From NCBI RefSeq assembly GCF_000384815.1, contig NZ_ARQF01000021.1, positions 1 to 64,000 on the forward strand: 64,000 nucleotides of DNA, in the 5' to 3' direction. Shown piece by piece: positions 1 through 8,045 of the stretch; positions within the stretch are counted from its first letter, which is position 1; each line of letters opens with the position of its first letter. This DNA comes from Halodesulfovibrio aestuarii DSM 17919 = ATCC 29578. Lineage in GTDB: Bacteria > Desulfobacterota > Desulfovibrionia > Desulfovibrionales > Desulfovibrionaceae. The notes beneath the pieces were generated by a model. The model worked only from the letters and a program-made list of their open reading frames with translations. It searched no databases and was not told the origin of the DNA. Position numbers and translations under genes: made by a program.

Positions 1-54
1 ACCATCGCCGATGATACTGCAGGGGAGCCTGTGGGAAAGTAGGTCGCTGCCAAG
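1..54 (+). rRNA. rrf: 5S rRNA, 3' end (cut by window edge)
   Basis: The first ~54 bases match the conserved 3' part of bacterial 5S rRNA as I recall it for Desulfovibrionaceae: a GATGATACTGC segment, a GTGGGAAAGTAGGTCGCTGCC segment split over the closing helix, and then a terminator. The 5' half lies outside the window, so the coordinates are only the visible part. It marks the end of an rRNA operon reading into the window. Confidence 0.85.
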
Positions 55-63
55 ATTTATTTT

Positions 64-99
64 AAGACCGCGTTTCAAATGAAACGCGGTCTTTTTTTT
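64..99 (+). terminator. rRNA operon terminator 1
   Basis: Perfect 13-bp stem (64-76 with 81-93), 4-base loop AAAT and a run of eight T from 92. It lies 10 bases after the 5S rRNA end: a textbook Rho-independent terminator. Confidence 0.95.
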
Positions 100-154
100 G
101 TCTGATAGAGCGCTAAGAAGTGCTCTGTCTTTCAGGTTTACGAATAAGCGTAAA

Positions 155-190
155 AGAAAGCCGGTTGTCGCATGACAACCGGCTTTCTTT
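155..190 (+). terminator. rRNA operon terminator 2 (tandem)
   Basis: Second perfect hairpin, 15 bp (155-169 with 174-188) with loop GCAT and a short T stretch. Tandem terminators are common after strongly transcribed rRNA operons. Confidence 0.85.
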
Positions 191-192
191 AT

Positions 193-582
193 ATATCCAA
201 ACCTATCTGTAATTATGTCTTAACCACATTTTGTGAATCCGCATTTAAGGGATACCCTTTCTCCTTTTACTTTGTGATTTTTGAACTGCTGAATATGTGG
301 AAGAAACAAAGTATTGCTAAATTTCATTGCCCATAAACTGTGGGGGTGCTATTTTTTGACTAATAAGGTCAGTGTGTGGTTGCTGATTGGTTTGGGGCGT
401 TCTGTAAGAATTTGATGTATTGCTTGGCGCCTTATTTGTAACAAACTCTAATCAAAGCTTATTATTGATCGTAAGGGCTAGCTATTCAACGCAGTTCGAC
501 AATTTGAATCGAAAACGTAATGTTTCCTTTAATGATCTACGTTTTGACCACATAACAAATTATAATCCCAAAGAGGCGAGCT
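193..582. other. gene-free stretch between rRNA operon and USP gene
   Basis: About 390 bases, AT-rich, without a supportable ORF. It ends with an AAGAGG ribosome site (571-576) ahead of the USP start. A TATAAT hexamer sits at 561-566, but it is too close to the start codon and has no well spaced -35, so I do not call a promoter. Confidence 0.6.
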
Positions 583-1473
583 ATGTTTAAAGACATCATT
601 GTGGGAATTTCGCTTACCGGAATTGATGATTGTGCGATGAAGCTGGCCACAGAGTTAGCGGAAAAATTTGAAGCAAATCTTTATCCTATCCACGTAGCAG
701 GCATGGAACAAGGTTGGGGTAGTATTCAACATTTGGAGCACTCTGGGGAAACTGAGCGACTGAAAAAACAACTTGAAGAGCGCTATAGTCTCTCCCTTGA
801 AAAACTTCCCAATTCTGAAGTGATGGTGGTTCCGGGAATTCCTCACAATGAATTACTTAGACTTGCCAGAAAGAAAAAAACCGATCTGATCGTCATGGGT
901 CCCCATACCAAGGAATATGAAGAAAAACGCTCCCATATGTGGGGGATGGCTGGAAGTACTCTTGAAAGGGTAAGCCAGAAGGCGCGATGTCCTATTTTAA
1001 TTATTCGTAAAGATGTGGTGTGCAAGGAGCCTTTGTTTGAAAGAATACTTGTCGCAACTGATTTCTCCAAGCAAGCAGAATGTGCAATAAACTACGGAGG
1101 GCAATTAGCCCGGCAATATAATGCACAAATTAGACTTGTTAATGTTACCGAAGAAGAGTCTCAAAACGCAGAATCAATGAAACGATTAAAAAGAGAATAT
1201 GAGGCTCGACTGAGGGGAGTGAAGGAGTGCGGATATGAAGTGTGCAGTGGCGAAGCCGCCGTGGAAATATTACATATAGCTCAAGAAAGTAATACTGATC
1301 TGATAGTTATGGCGCACCATTCTAAAGAACAAGATCCTGAAAAAGCATTTTTAGGTTCGACGGTGACACAAGTAGCACTAAATGCTCCATGCCCGACCAT
1401 GAGTGTAAATCATTATTTTGATCTGCGGTGTGGCCTTATGTACGATCAATCAGGACAAGTTATCGATGGATAG
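583..1473 (+). CDS. universal stress protein, tandem USP domains
   Basis: A 296-residue cytosolic protein made of two UspA domains (about 1-145 and 150-280). Domain 1 keeps the nucleotide-binding pattern, with G106 and a distal G124-S125-T126. In domain 2 the first Gly of that pattern is Ala244, while G258-S259-T260 remains, so the two halves may differ in nucleotide binding. USPs respond to stress and starvation and may bind ATP or AMP; the exact role here is unknown. The ATG has AAGAGG six bases upstream. The gene stands alone between the rRNA terminators and its own terminator. Confidence 0.92.
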   Translation: MFKDIIVGISLTGIDDCAMKLATELAEKFEANLYPIHVAGMEQGWGSIQHLEHSGETERLKKQLEERYSLSLEKLPNSEVMVVPGIPHNELLRLARKKKTDLIVMGPHTKEYEEKRSHMWGMAGSTLERVSQKARCPILIIRKDVVCKEPLFERILVATDFSKQAECAINYGGQLARQYNAQIRLVNVTEEESQNAESMKRLKREYEARLRGVKECGYEVCSGEAAVEILHIAQESNTDLIVMAHHSKEQDPEKAFLGSTVTQVALNAPCPTMSVNHYFDLRCGLMYDQSGQVIDG

Positions 1474-1511
1474 CTTCCAAAGGCTCGTTTCTCTCCGCTT
1501 ATGTTTAGCCT

Positions 1512-1538
1512 AAAAAACTCCAGTTTCTGGAGTTTTTT
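1512..1538 (+). terminator. terminator after tandem USP gene
   Basis: Perfect 12-bp stem (1512-1523 with 1527-1538), 3-base loop; six A on the left arm pair with six T on the right. Confidence 0.9.
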
Positions 1539-1692
1539 AATGCGTCCCTCCGTGCCATCGAAATGTTTAATTTTTCCCATCCGGATAGAAGTTAACCTTC
1601 AATGAGGATGCTTTTTTTGATGTAAAATGGGTGGAACTGCCTTGCGAATAGCATATTGATATGATTAGGTGATCAGAGGGAGTGTATCTTAT

Positions 1693-2532
1693 ATGAAAAC
1701 GAATTTTGTTCTATCTCATGCTATTAAGGAAGCAAGTGGGCCACTAGTGTTACCAGATGGTAAAACTATTTCGACCTTGGCGGTTCAATCCGTGGAAGTG
1801 TTTTCTAAGGCAGAAGGAGTTTCCTTTCTTGAAGTTGAAAAGGCTGCGTTGGAACAAAATATTTTGCCAGAAAGATATGTTCGGAATTTTTCATTAATTT
1901 CGATAAAGGAACAGCACAAGTTACTTTGCTCTAAAGTTTTTGTTGTAGGACTTGGAGGTTTAGGCGGGTATGTTGTGGAACAGTTAGCCCGACTTGGTGT
2001 GGGAACAATTGTCGGCGCTGATGGTGATTTTTTTGAACCAACAAATTTGAATCGTCAGCTGAACGCAACGGTTGAATCTTTAGGTGAAAAAAAAACCAAG
2101 CAGGCAGAACGGCGTGTTACTAGTGTGAATCCTGCGATCAACTTTATTGCTGTTGACCATTTTTTACACGGCGATGCACTTATTGATTATGCTCAGCACG
2201 TGGATATTGTTGTAGACTGTCTAGGGGGACTAGAGTCTCGGTTGGATATACAGCAAGCTGCATCGGTTTGTAATATACCTATGGTTACGGCTGCCGTTGC
2301 GGGGTTAAGTGGATACGTAGGAACGGTCATGCCGGGTAAAACAGGTCCCGCAGAATTGCTTGGCTCGGGTGATGGTGATGAAAATATTTTGGGTACCCCA
2401 GCTCCTGCAGTCGTTATGGCAGCCTCGATGCAGGCTAACGAGGTGTTAAAAACGTTGTGTTGGAATAATCCAAGTGAATCGTTTCTTTTTTATGACCTTA
2501 GGGACATGAATTTTCAAAATGTAGTGCTATAA
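1693..2532 (+). CDS. HesA/MoeB/ThiF family E1-like protein
   Basis: Belongs to the E1-like family that adenylates the C-terminus of ubiquitin-like sulfur carriers (ThiS, MoaD). Seen here: a Rossmann GxGGxG motif (GLGGLGG, about 86-92), an acidic residue after the second strand, NLNRQ (about 118-122) and the VDCLGG segment. The CXXC pairs that bind zinc in MoeB and ThiF are absent. The ATG at 1693 has AGAGGGAG about ten bases upstream, which is better than an in-frame GTG at 1669 that would add eight residues. The cation efflux gene starts 16 bases downstream, so the two may be co-transcribed. Which sulfur carrier it serves, if any, cannot be told. Confidence 0.85.
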   Translation: MKTNFVLSHAIKEASGPLVLPDGKTISTLAVQSVEVFSKAEGVSFLEVEKAALEQNILPERYVRNFSLISIKEQHKLLCSKVFVVGLGGLGGYVVEQLARLGVGTIVGADGDFFEPTNLNRQLNATVESLGEKKTKQAERRVTSVNPAINFIAVDHFLHGDALIDYAQHVDIVVDCLGGLESRLDIQQAASVCNIPMVTAAVAGLSGYVGTVMPGKTGPAELLGSGDGDENILGTPAPAVVMAASMQANEVLKTLCWNNPSESFLFYDLRDMNFQNVVL

Positions 2533-2548
2533 GAAGCTGCATAATTCT

Positions 2549-3505
2549 GTGAATGGATATTGTATGTCAGAAAATGTTAAACGAGTTGACCAGATTGTTG
2601 CTGTTTCAAAAGTCACGTGGGTTGGGCTTATTGTCAACGTCTTGCTCTCTGGATTAAAGATAGCCGCAGGTATTATGGGTAACAGCAGGGCTGTTACTGC
2701 GGATGGCATTCACAGTCTCTCTGATCTGGTAACAGATATTTCGCTCCTGTTAGGTGTACGTATGTGGACTGCTCCACCAGACGATTCCCATCCGTATGGT
2801 CATCAACGTTACGAAACCTTGATTACTGCCGGAATTGGAATTTTGCTTGCTGCAGTTGCTATGGGAATAGTAGTTGATGCGTCAATGGCTTATTCGGAGC
2901 AACACGTCCACCATGCAAAGTTTGTGGCCCTATGGGCTGCGCTGGCTTCAATTGTTGTTAAAGAGATTTTATTCAGATGGACAGCATATTACGGGCGTTT
3001 GTATAAAGCTCCGTCTGTTGTCGCTAATGCATGGCATCACCGCAGTGATGCGCTTAGTTCTATTCCTGCCGCAATCTCAGTGCTTGTTGCACTTATATTT
3101 CCTGAATTGCATTGGCTAGACCTTGCGGGCTCCATAATTGTCGCATTTTTTATTATGCACGCAGCTTGGGAAGTGACGGTGCCCGCTGTAAACGAGCTTG
3201 TGGATAAAGGCGTCCCTAAAGATACTGTTGAAAGCCTTAAGAGGTTGGCATCCTCAGTTGCAGGTGTTCAGGATGTACATAAGGTGCGAACCCGCTATCA
3301 GGGGATTGCAGTTTTTGTAGACCTGCATATTTCGGTTGATGGCTCTATTTCTGTAGAGGAGGGACATGCCATCGCAGAGGAAGTGGAAAATCTGCTTCAG
3401 CAAAGTGAGTTTGACGTCGTTGATGCACTTGTACATGTTGATCCGCTAAAGCCTGCTGTACGAGAGAATTATCAACCTGGAAGAAGTAGGCTGGAAAATA
3501 ATTAG
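2549..3505 (+). CDS. cation diffusion facilitator (CDF) transporter
   Basis: Inner-membrane divalent metal/proton antiporter of the CDF family (Zn, Fe, Mn or Co). The N-terminal two thirds hold about six membrane helices with the metal-site motif ADGIHSLSDL in the second helix and a second site WHHRSDALSS. A cytosolic ZT-dimer domain follows (about 210-300). HPYGHQRYE is the usual CDF loop motif. Length (318) is normal. An alternative ATG lies at 2564; neither start has a strong ribosome site. It lies 16 bases after the E1-like gene and ends at a bidirectional terminator. The metal is not predictable by eye. Confidence 0.92.
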   Translation: MNGYCMSENVKRVDQIVAVSKVTWVGLIVNVLLSGLKIAAGIMGNSRAVTADGIHSLSDLVTDISLLLGVRMWTAPPDDSHPYGHQRYETLITAGIGILLAAVAMGIVVDASMAYSEQHVHHAKFVALWAALASIVVKEILFRWTAYYGRLYKAPSVVANAWHHRSDALSSIPAAISVLVALIFPELHWLDLAGSIIVAFFIMHAAWEVTVPAVNELVDKGVPKDTVESLKRLASSVAGVQDVHKVRTRYQGIAVFVDLHISVDGSISVEEGHAIAEEVENLLQQSEFDVVDALVHVDPLKPAVRENYQPGRSRLENN

Positions 3506-3517
3506 TTATAATATAGC

Positions 3518-3554
3518 AAAAAAAGCCGAGGCGATTGCCTCGGCTTTTTTTTTT
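3518..3554. terminator. bidirectional terminator
   Basis: Stem 3524-3532 with 3537-3545 (nine GC-rich pairs, loop GATT), flanked by seven A on the left and about ten T on the right. It serves both the converging CDF gene and the FmdB-like gene. Confidence 0.92.
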
Positions 3555-3558
3555 GAAA

Positions 3559-3855
3559 TTAATTGCTGGAGCTGCCTGGACAGCTGCCACATCCGCCGGA
3601 AGGACAGTTAGGCTTTGATTGTGGAATAGGTTTCTTAGGCATAGGAACTTTTTCAAATTTGGCTCCACCGCCACGCATGAGTGTGCTTGGTAATCGGTTG
3701 GTGCCACTTCCAGGGATAGGACTTGGCGCGCATACCATTCGGATTGTATCAGTGCTTCCGCAAGCAGGGCAGGTTTCACCAGAGGTACAGTCAGAAGAGG
3801 CTATCTCTTCGAATACTTCATTGCATTTTTGACAGTTAAAATCATAAAGAGGCAT
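3559..3855 (-). CDS. FmdB/CxxC_CxxC_SSSS family zinc ribbon protein
   Basis: A 98-residue protein of the putative regulatory FmdB family. It starts with the typical MPLYDF, followed by CxxC (Cys8, Cys11) and a second CPAC (29-32), making one zinc ribbon. The linker is rich in Pro, Gly and Lys, and a Cys/Gly/Ser-rich tail carries three more Cys. The start at 3855 has AGGAGAG upstream; the longer reading frame to 4083 lacks both a ribosome site and family similarity. The family occurs widely beside C1 and sulfur genes but has no proven mechanism. It ends at the shared terminator. Confidence 0.85.
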   Translation of the reverse strand: MPLYDFNCQKCNEVFEEIASSDCTSGETCPACGSTDTIRMVCAPSPIPGSGTNRLPSTLMRGGGAKFEKVPMPKKPIPQSKPNCPSGGCGSCPGSSSN

Positions 3856-4003
3856 GTGCGCTCTCCTATGTATATAAGTATTTGTATCGTAACCTGATAG
3901 GCAACGTCTGTTGAATATTTTTGAGTTGCAGTACGTGCTACATGATGCCCCGTTGTCGAGGGCTGTAGAAGAACTATCAAGGCATTGGGGCAAAATCAAG
4001 TGG

Positions 4004-4834
4004 CTAGCGCTTCTTCCTTGACCGGATGCCCAAGACGTTAGGCAAACTCCATTGCTTATTTTCCGTATTCCAGAAATCACCAATATAGCGTCCAGCCCAT
4101 GTGCGGGAAAGTTCTGGTGTATTTAAAAACATGCTCGCTTCAGGCCCTCCTTCAACATACATTGCTGATACTAGCTGTAGTTGGGACTCAAGAAGACGTT
4201 TGGTAAATTTTCGTACAGTCATTGGTGTGCGGCAGTGGATAAAGACAATATTGCCGAAGATGTCCTTAGCAACAGCTGCAATAGATGTTTCTCTGGCTTT
4301 TTCAGGCCATAGTGGCGTTAGTGATGCTGAAAAGAGACGGTAGTTTTGTATTACAGTTGAATAGCTGGAGAGTAGTTTTCTATCCTGTTGCTGGTGTCTG
4401 TCTATAATGTCTACCGCAGGGAGACCCGGTTTTTTAGGATTGGCAACAAAAAATGAACCAAAGCTGTTGTGAATGAATCCATTGTTTATGTGTTCCTTAT
4501 CGCGCATGTACCCGGTACTTTTGGAGTTATCCGGAAGATACATGGAGGCATTAATAAGCGCTGTAAGGTTGTAGTGTGCTGCCCATTGCTCCGGTGTGAA
4601 AGCATCTCCCTCTCTGGAGCGCATAAGCAGAATGAATTCATAGTCATCAGGAGAAATTCGGAGCGCCGTAATCGTAGCAGAAGTGAGTCCATTTGTTTCG
4701 ACGGGAATTTCAGCCAAAGATAATCCTTTGGCAACTGTCGTCCAGTTGACCTCAGCTTTAAGCGGAAGTGTTGAGTTGCAAACCAGAATGAAGCTAGCTG
4801 CAACTATAAGTATGATGCGGCGGTAATGAATCAT
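4004..4834 (-). CDS. secreted phosphodiester glycosidase (NAGPA-like) family protein
   Basis: A 276-residue exported protein. It has a clear signal peptide (charged MIHYRR, hydrophobic IILIVAASFILV, cleavage near ALKA-E28). The mature part has the pattern of the NAGPA/DUF2233 fold: TALRISPDDYEFILL, then INASMY, a central FFV segment, and YVEGGPEASM before the C-terminus. The eukaryotic founder removes GlcNAc from phosphodiesters; bacterial members probably act on envelope glycans, but the substrate is unknown. It is transcribed toward the FmdB gene with a 148-base gap, so an operon is possible but unproven. Confidence 0.8.
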   Translation of the reverse strand: MIHYRRIILIVAASFILVCNSTLPLKAEVNWTTVAKGLSLAEIPVETNGLTSATITALRISPDDYEFILLMRSREGDAFTPEQWAAHYNLTALINASMYLPDNSKSTGYMRDKEHINNGFIHNSFGSFFVANPKKPGLPAVDIIDRHQQQDRKLLSSYSTVIQNYRLFSASLTPLWPEKARETSIAAVAKDIFGNIVFIHCRTPMTVRKFTKRLLESQLQLVSAMYVEGGPEASMFLNTPELSRTWAGRYIGDFWNTENKQWSLPNVLGIRSRKKR

Positions 4835-4883
4835 TAAAAATATTTTCGGTGTGGCGGTGACTGCAAAGAGTCAAGCCGGAAAG

Positions 4884-5141
4884 TTAGTTATTTTGCGTTG
4901 CGTTGGTGCTCCGCTTTAGAAAAGTAATAAAACAGAAGCCGGCAAGGGCAAAAAATGGCAGAGCAGGTAAAAAACCTTGCTGAAAAATTGCGACAAAAGC
5001 AATAGTAATGGAAGTATATGGTGCAAGCCAGTTAAGTATAAAAGTCATAATTTTTCCTGCTGTTCCTTCAGGAGAACGGAGAAGAACAAAGCTTGCAAGC
5101 GCCACAACAAGTACTAAATAAATAATCTGCCAAGAATACAT
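4884..5141 (-). CDS. small inner-membrane protein, unknown
   Basis: An 85-residue protein with two or three hydrophobic segments (about 4-22, 30-52, 56-75) and a short polar tail. GGAGAG lies about nine bases before the ATG, which supports a real gene. No family recognised. It lies just upstream of the phosphodiester-glycosidase-like gene on the same strand, 49 bases apart, so the two may be co-transcribed. Confidence 0.65.
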   Translation of the reverse strand: MYSWQIIYLVLVVALASFVLLRSPEGTAGKIMTFILNWLAPYTSITIAFVAIFQQGFLPALPFFALAGFCFITFLKRSTNATQNN

Positions 5142-5336
5142 AAAAAATATCTCTCCATTATGTTTGTTGTATTTTTATCTTATACATTTAATACGCCTAG
5201 GTTGAAAGTCTGTCTATATGAAACTAAATGACTATATTTAAATATTGACATATCAAGTTCTATTGATATATAAATAGCTATCGCATGAACAAAAGTGATA
5301 CTGGGTTGATTAAATAGAAATGTTGAGGGTAGTTTT

Positions 5337-6209
5337 GTGAAAATTATTGATGCCATTAAAAGTCAGAGTAAGCCTTTTTATTCACTTGAATTTTTTCCAC
5401 CGAAAGAGAAAAAGCAATGGGATTCTTTTTTCTCAACTGTGGAACGTTTAAAGGCGCTTAATCCATTGTTCGCTTCTGTTACATATGGTGCAGGAGGTTC
5501 CACACAAGATAACACTCTTGAAATTACGTCTCGGATGAAGCACGAGGCCGGTATCGAGCCGATGGCCCACCTTACTTGTGTTGGTGCTTCAAAGGAAAAA
5601 ATTAACGGGTTTATTAATAAACTGCGGGAAGCAGATGTTCATAACGTGTTAGCTTTACGGGGTGATCGTCCTGCAGATGAAAAATTTAGTTGGACAGATC
5701 AGCAGCTTAGATATGCTTCTGATTTGGTAGGACTTGTGAGTAACGAGCATCCGGACTTTGGTATTTCTGTAGCCGGTTATCCTGCAGCGCATCCAGAGTC
5801 CCCGACTTTTGCTGATGACTTGCACTACACACGTGTTAAAATTGATGCCGGTAGTGATTTTGTCGTAACACAGTTGTTCTTTGATGTACGGGAATATTTC
5901 GACTTTGTATCACGCTTACGTAGTAATGGAATTAACAAGCCTGTTATTCCGGGTATTCTTCCAATACAATCACTTAGCTCTATTCGTCGTATTTTAAGCC
6001 TTTGTGGTGCAAACATTCCCGGACAGTTGTATCTTTCTTTGGAAGAAGCAAACGAGAAGGGTGGCGACGATGCTGTAAAAGAAACCGGATTAAAGTTTGC
6101 TGTGAACCAGATTCGACAACTTGTTGATGGAGGCGCTCCGGGCATTCATCTCTATACGCTCAACAAAGCTGATATGTGTCTGGAATTAGCAGACAGAGTA
6201 AAGTTATAA
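5337..6209 (+). CDS. metF: 5,10-methylenetetrahydrofolate reductase
   Basis: FAD-dependent TIM-barrel enzyme that reduces methylene-THF to methyl-THF for methionine synthesis; in sulfate reducers it also links to C1 metabolism. Family patterns: YSLEFFPPKE at the N-terminus (with the usual catalytic Glu), VTYGAGGST, MAHLTCVG, NVLALRGDRP, FVVTQLFFD and IPGILPI in order. Length (290) is normal. It starts with GTG, with GAGGGT seven bases upstream. No S-box or cobalamin riboswitch pattern was seen in the 195 bases before it. Confidence 0.96.
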   Translation: MKIIDAIKSQSKPFYSLEFFPPKEKKQWDSFFSTVERLKALNPLFASVTYGAGGSTQDNTLEITSRMKHEAGIEPMAHLTCVGASKEKINGFINKLREADVHNVLALRGDRPADEKFSWTDQQLRYASDLVGLVSNEHPDFGISVAGYPAAHPESPTFADDLHYTRVKIDAGSDFVVTQLFFDVREYFDFVSRLRSNGINKPVIPGILPIQSLSSIRRILSLCGANIPGQLYLSLEEANEKGGDDAVKETGLKFAVNQIRQLVDGGAPGIHLYTLNKADMCLELADRVKL

Positions 6210-6220
6210 GATTTTTTTCT

Positions 6221-6246
6221 GCGGTGGGTATACCTATGCCCACCGC
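6221..6246. other. inverted repeat after metF, no T-run
   Basis: Eight-bp GC-rich stem (6221-6228 with 6239-6246), ten-base loop, between convergent metF and the nitroreductase. Neither strand has a following T-run, so it may only be a weak or non-canonical terminator. Confidence 0.4.
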
Positions 6247-6254
6247 AGGGAAAG

Positions 6255-6893
6255 TTAATCAAAAGAGAGAACTAGCTCATCATATGACTTACGTTTTTTC
6301 TTCGGCAAAACTTCTGCATTTTTAGCATGATGTCCTACTGCCAGAAGCAGTGGAACCCAGTAGTTCTCTGGAATATTGAATTCTTTTTTTACACCATCGT
6401 GATCGAAACCGTCCATCGGATGAGTTTCCAACCCTCTAGCAGCGGCTGCATACATGAGTGACATTGCAAAGAATGCAGTGTTTTTTACCGCAAACGCCAG
6501 TTCAGAATCGTGCGATTTGCCGTAAAGCCGTTCGCATACACCATGGAACCAGTCTATTTGGTCTTCTTTTAATTCCCCGTCCTGCAATTTATGTTTTTTT
6601 ACGAGTTTGAATGCCTCGTTGTCCTTATGCCATGCTTTTGTATCTGCGAGTATAATAAGTGTGACGGGTGCTTCACTTACCTTTAACTGGTTCATAGCCA
6701 GTTTTTGTAAGCGCATTTTTTCTTCTTTATCGCGGAGTACCATGATGTTCCAAGGCTGCAAGTTGAAGCTCGACGGTGAATGAGTTGCGTCCTCAACGAG
6801 CTCTCGGAGCAAGGCTTCCGGTACATCGCGTTCGGGATCAAAAAAGTTAATTGCCCGCCTGTGTTGTAGAATCTGCTTGAATGTTTTTTCCAT
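6255..6893 (-). CDS. nitroreductase family protein
   Basis: FMN-dependent oxidoreductase of the NfsB/FRase I fold, probably using NAD(P)H to reduce nitro compounds or quinones. The N-terminal RRAINFFD segment and SPSSFNLQPWN (about 39-49) are FMN-binding signatures; the C-terminus has LLLAVGHHAKN. It is 212 residues from the ATG at 6893, which has AGGAG upstream; the in-frame extension to 7088 overlaps the divergent gene and lacks family similarity. The physiological substrate is not evident. Confidence 0.92.
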   Translation of the reverse strand: MEKTFKQILQHRRAINFFDPERDVPEALLRELVEDATHSPSSFNLQPWNIMVLRDKEEKMRLQKLAMNQLKVSEAPVTLIILADTKAWHKDNEAFKLVKKHKLQDGELKEDQIDWFHGVCERLYGKSHDSELAFAVKNTAFFAMSLMYAAAARGLETHPMDGFDHDGVKKEFNIPENYWVPLLLAVGHHAKNAEVLPKKKRKSYDELVLSFD

Positions 6894-7060
6894 AATAACT
6901 CCTGTAATAGGCTTAAGCCGAAGCATGATTTGTACTATGGTTCTACTGAGCTTGCTGGAATAGTATAACAATATAGTTATCATGCAAAGAATATTACCGG
7001 AGCGATACACTTTTTCTGGATGAGCGGCAGAGTCCGTTGATTGCTTAAAGGAGATGCACA

Positions 7061-7564
7061 GTGAAAGAACTGCGAATTCTTGTGGCATATGATGCCAGCC
7101 AAAGTGCCCGCGATGCCCTTACGTATTGTCGTGAATTAGTGGAACTTATCGCAGATAAATGCGGAGGGAAATACACCATTCTTGTTCTGACCATAGAACA
7201 ATTACCTGCTTGTTCCTTGTTTTCCAGTATGGGGGCATGGAAAGAACAGTGCGCTAAGGCTCATAAAAAACAGCTTTTAGTGCATGAACAGATTGTTGAT
7301 GAAGTAAAACAGTCAGGGCTTGATCCCTCATGCATTACGAACAAGTTTGTTACACTTGATGAGCGTGATGAACCTTTGGAAGATTCTGAGCGAAAGAGAT
7401 TGATAGCAAAGGCTATTTTGAAAGAGTTGAAGCAAGGGCATTACAACACGCTCGTAATCGGGAGACGAGGAGTTACTCGCAGTGATGCATATTTGTTCGG
7501 TAGTGTGTCGCAGTATCTTTTGCAGGAAGCTAAAAAGTGCGTAATTTGGCTGTTATGTCGATAA
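7061..7564 (+). CDS. universal stress protein, single domain
   Basis: A 167-residue protein with one UspA domain: RILVAYDAS at the first strand, VIGRRG followed by FGSVSQYLL, matching the GxxG...GS nucleotide loop. The last residues are the beta-strand VIWLL. GTG start with AAAGGAG seven bases upstream. It is transcribed divergently from the nitroreductase and closed by its own hairpin terminator. One of four USP genes in the first 14 kb. Confidence 0.88.
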   Translation: MKELRILVAYDASQSARDALTYCRELVELIADKCGGKYTILVLTIEQLPACSLFSSMGAWKEQCAKAHKKQLLVHEQIVDEVKQSGLDPSCITNKFVTLDERDEPLEDSERKRLIAKAILKELKQGHYNTLVIGRRGVTRSDAYLFGSVSQYLLQEAKKCVIWLLCR

Positions 7565-7592
7565 AAAAAGCCCACAAACGAGTGGGCTTTTT
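7565..7592. terminator. bidirectional terminator
   Basis: Eleven-bp stem (7565-7575 with 7582-7592), six-base loop, A-run on the left and T-run on the right, between the convergent USP and membrane-protein genes. Confidence 0.9.
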
Positions 7593-7600
7593 ATGAGTAT

Positions 7601-7972
7601 TTATTGGGGCATAGCGATGACCCGCCATGGCAGATAGGTTTGTGATTTTTCATTTTCTGCATCAGCAATGTATCGAACGTTATCGATGGTTACGATGACA
7701 GGTTTGAATATAGGCTCCTGATTCGGAGTCAGGATCTTGTATGCAGGACTGTCGGTGGTGATAATCTGCACAATAGAATTGCAGACTTGATATCTATTCC
7801 ATTGTACCCATGAAAGCATGGCAAGAAGAACTACAGTGGTAATAACCCCGGTGACCCCTAAGAAACCGCCAACACGCAACGTGCGGCGTAAGAACATAAA
7901 TAGTAAAATGAAAGCAAGACCAAAAAGCATCCAGTCTTGTCCCACCATGAGCAGCATTTCATTCCATGACAT
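7601..7972 (-). CDS. small membrane protein, unknown
   Basis: A 123-residue protein with two predicted membrane helices (about 13-28 and 36-54), then a soluble C-terminal domain with beta character (about 60-123). AAGAGGA lies eight bases before the ATG. No family recognised. Orientation would place the C-terminal domain on one side of the inner membrane; which side is not clear. It ends at the shared terminator and follows the LysR gene on the same strand by 73 bases. Confidence 0.65.
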   Translation of the reverse strand: MSWNEMLLMVGQDWMLFGLAFILLFMFLRRTLRVGGFLGVTGVITTVVLLAMLSWVQWNRYQVCNSIVQIITTDSPAYKILTPNQEPIFKPVIVTIDNVRYIADAENEKSQTYLPWRVIAMPQ

Positions 7973-8045
7973 TCGCTTATCCTCTTTACAAAATCATCCT
8001 GCTTAAACTCTATGTGCGGATATCTTTGTTTGCAAGATGTTGGAG

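Noticed and set aside
1661-1673. 13-base identity with 11171-11183 (ATGATTAGGTGAT) before two unrelated genes
   Set aside because: Likely chance; it includes a common ribosome-site-like AGGTGA.
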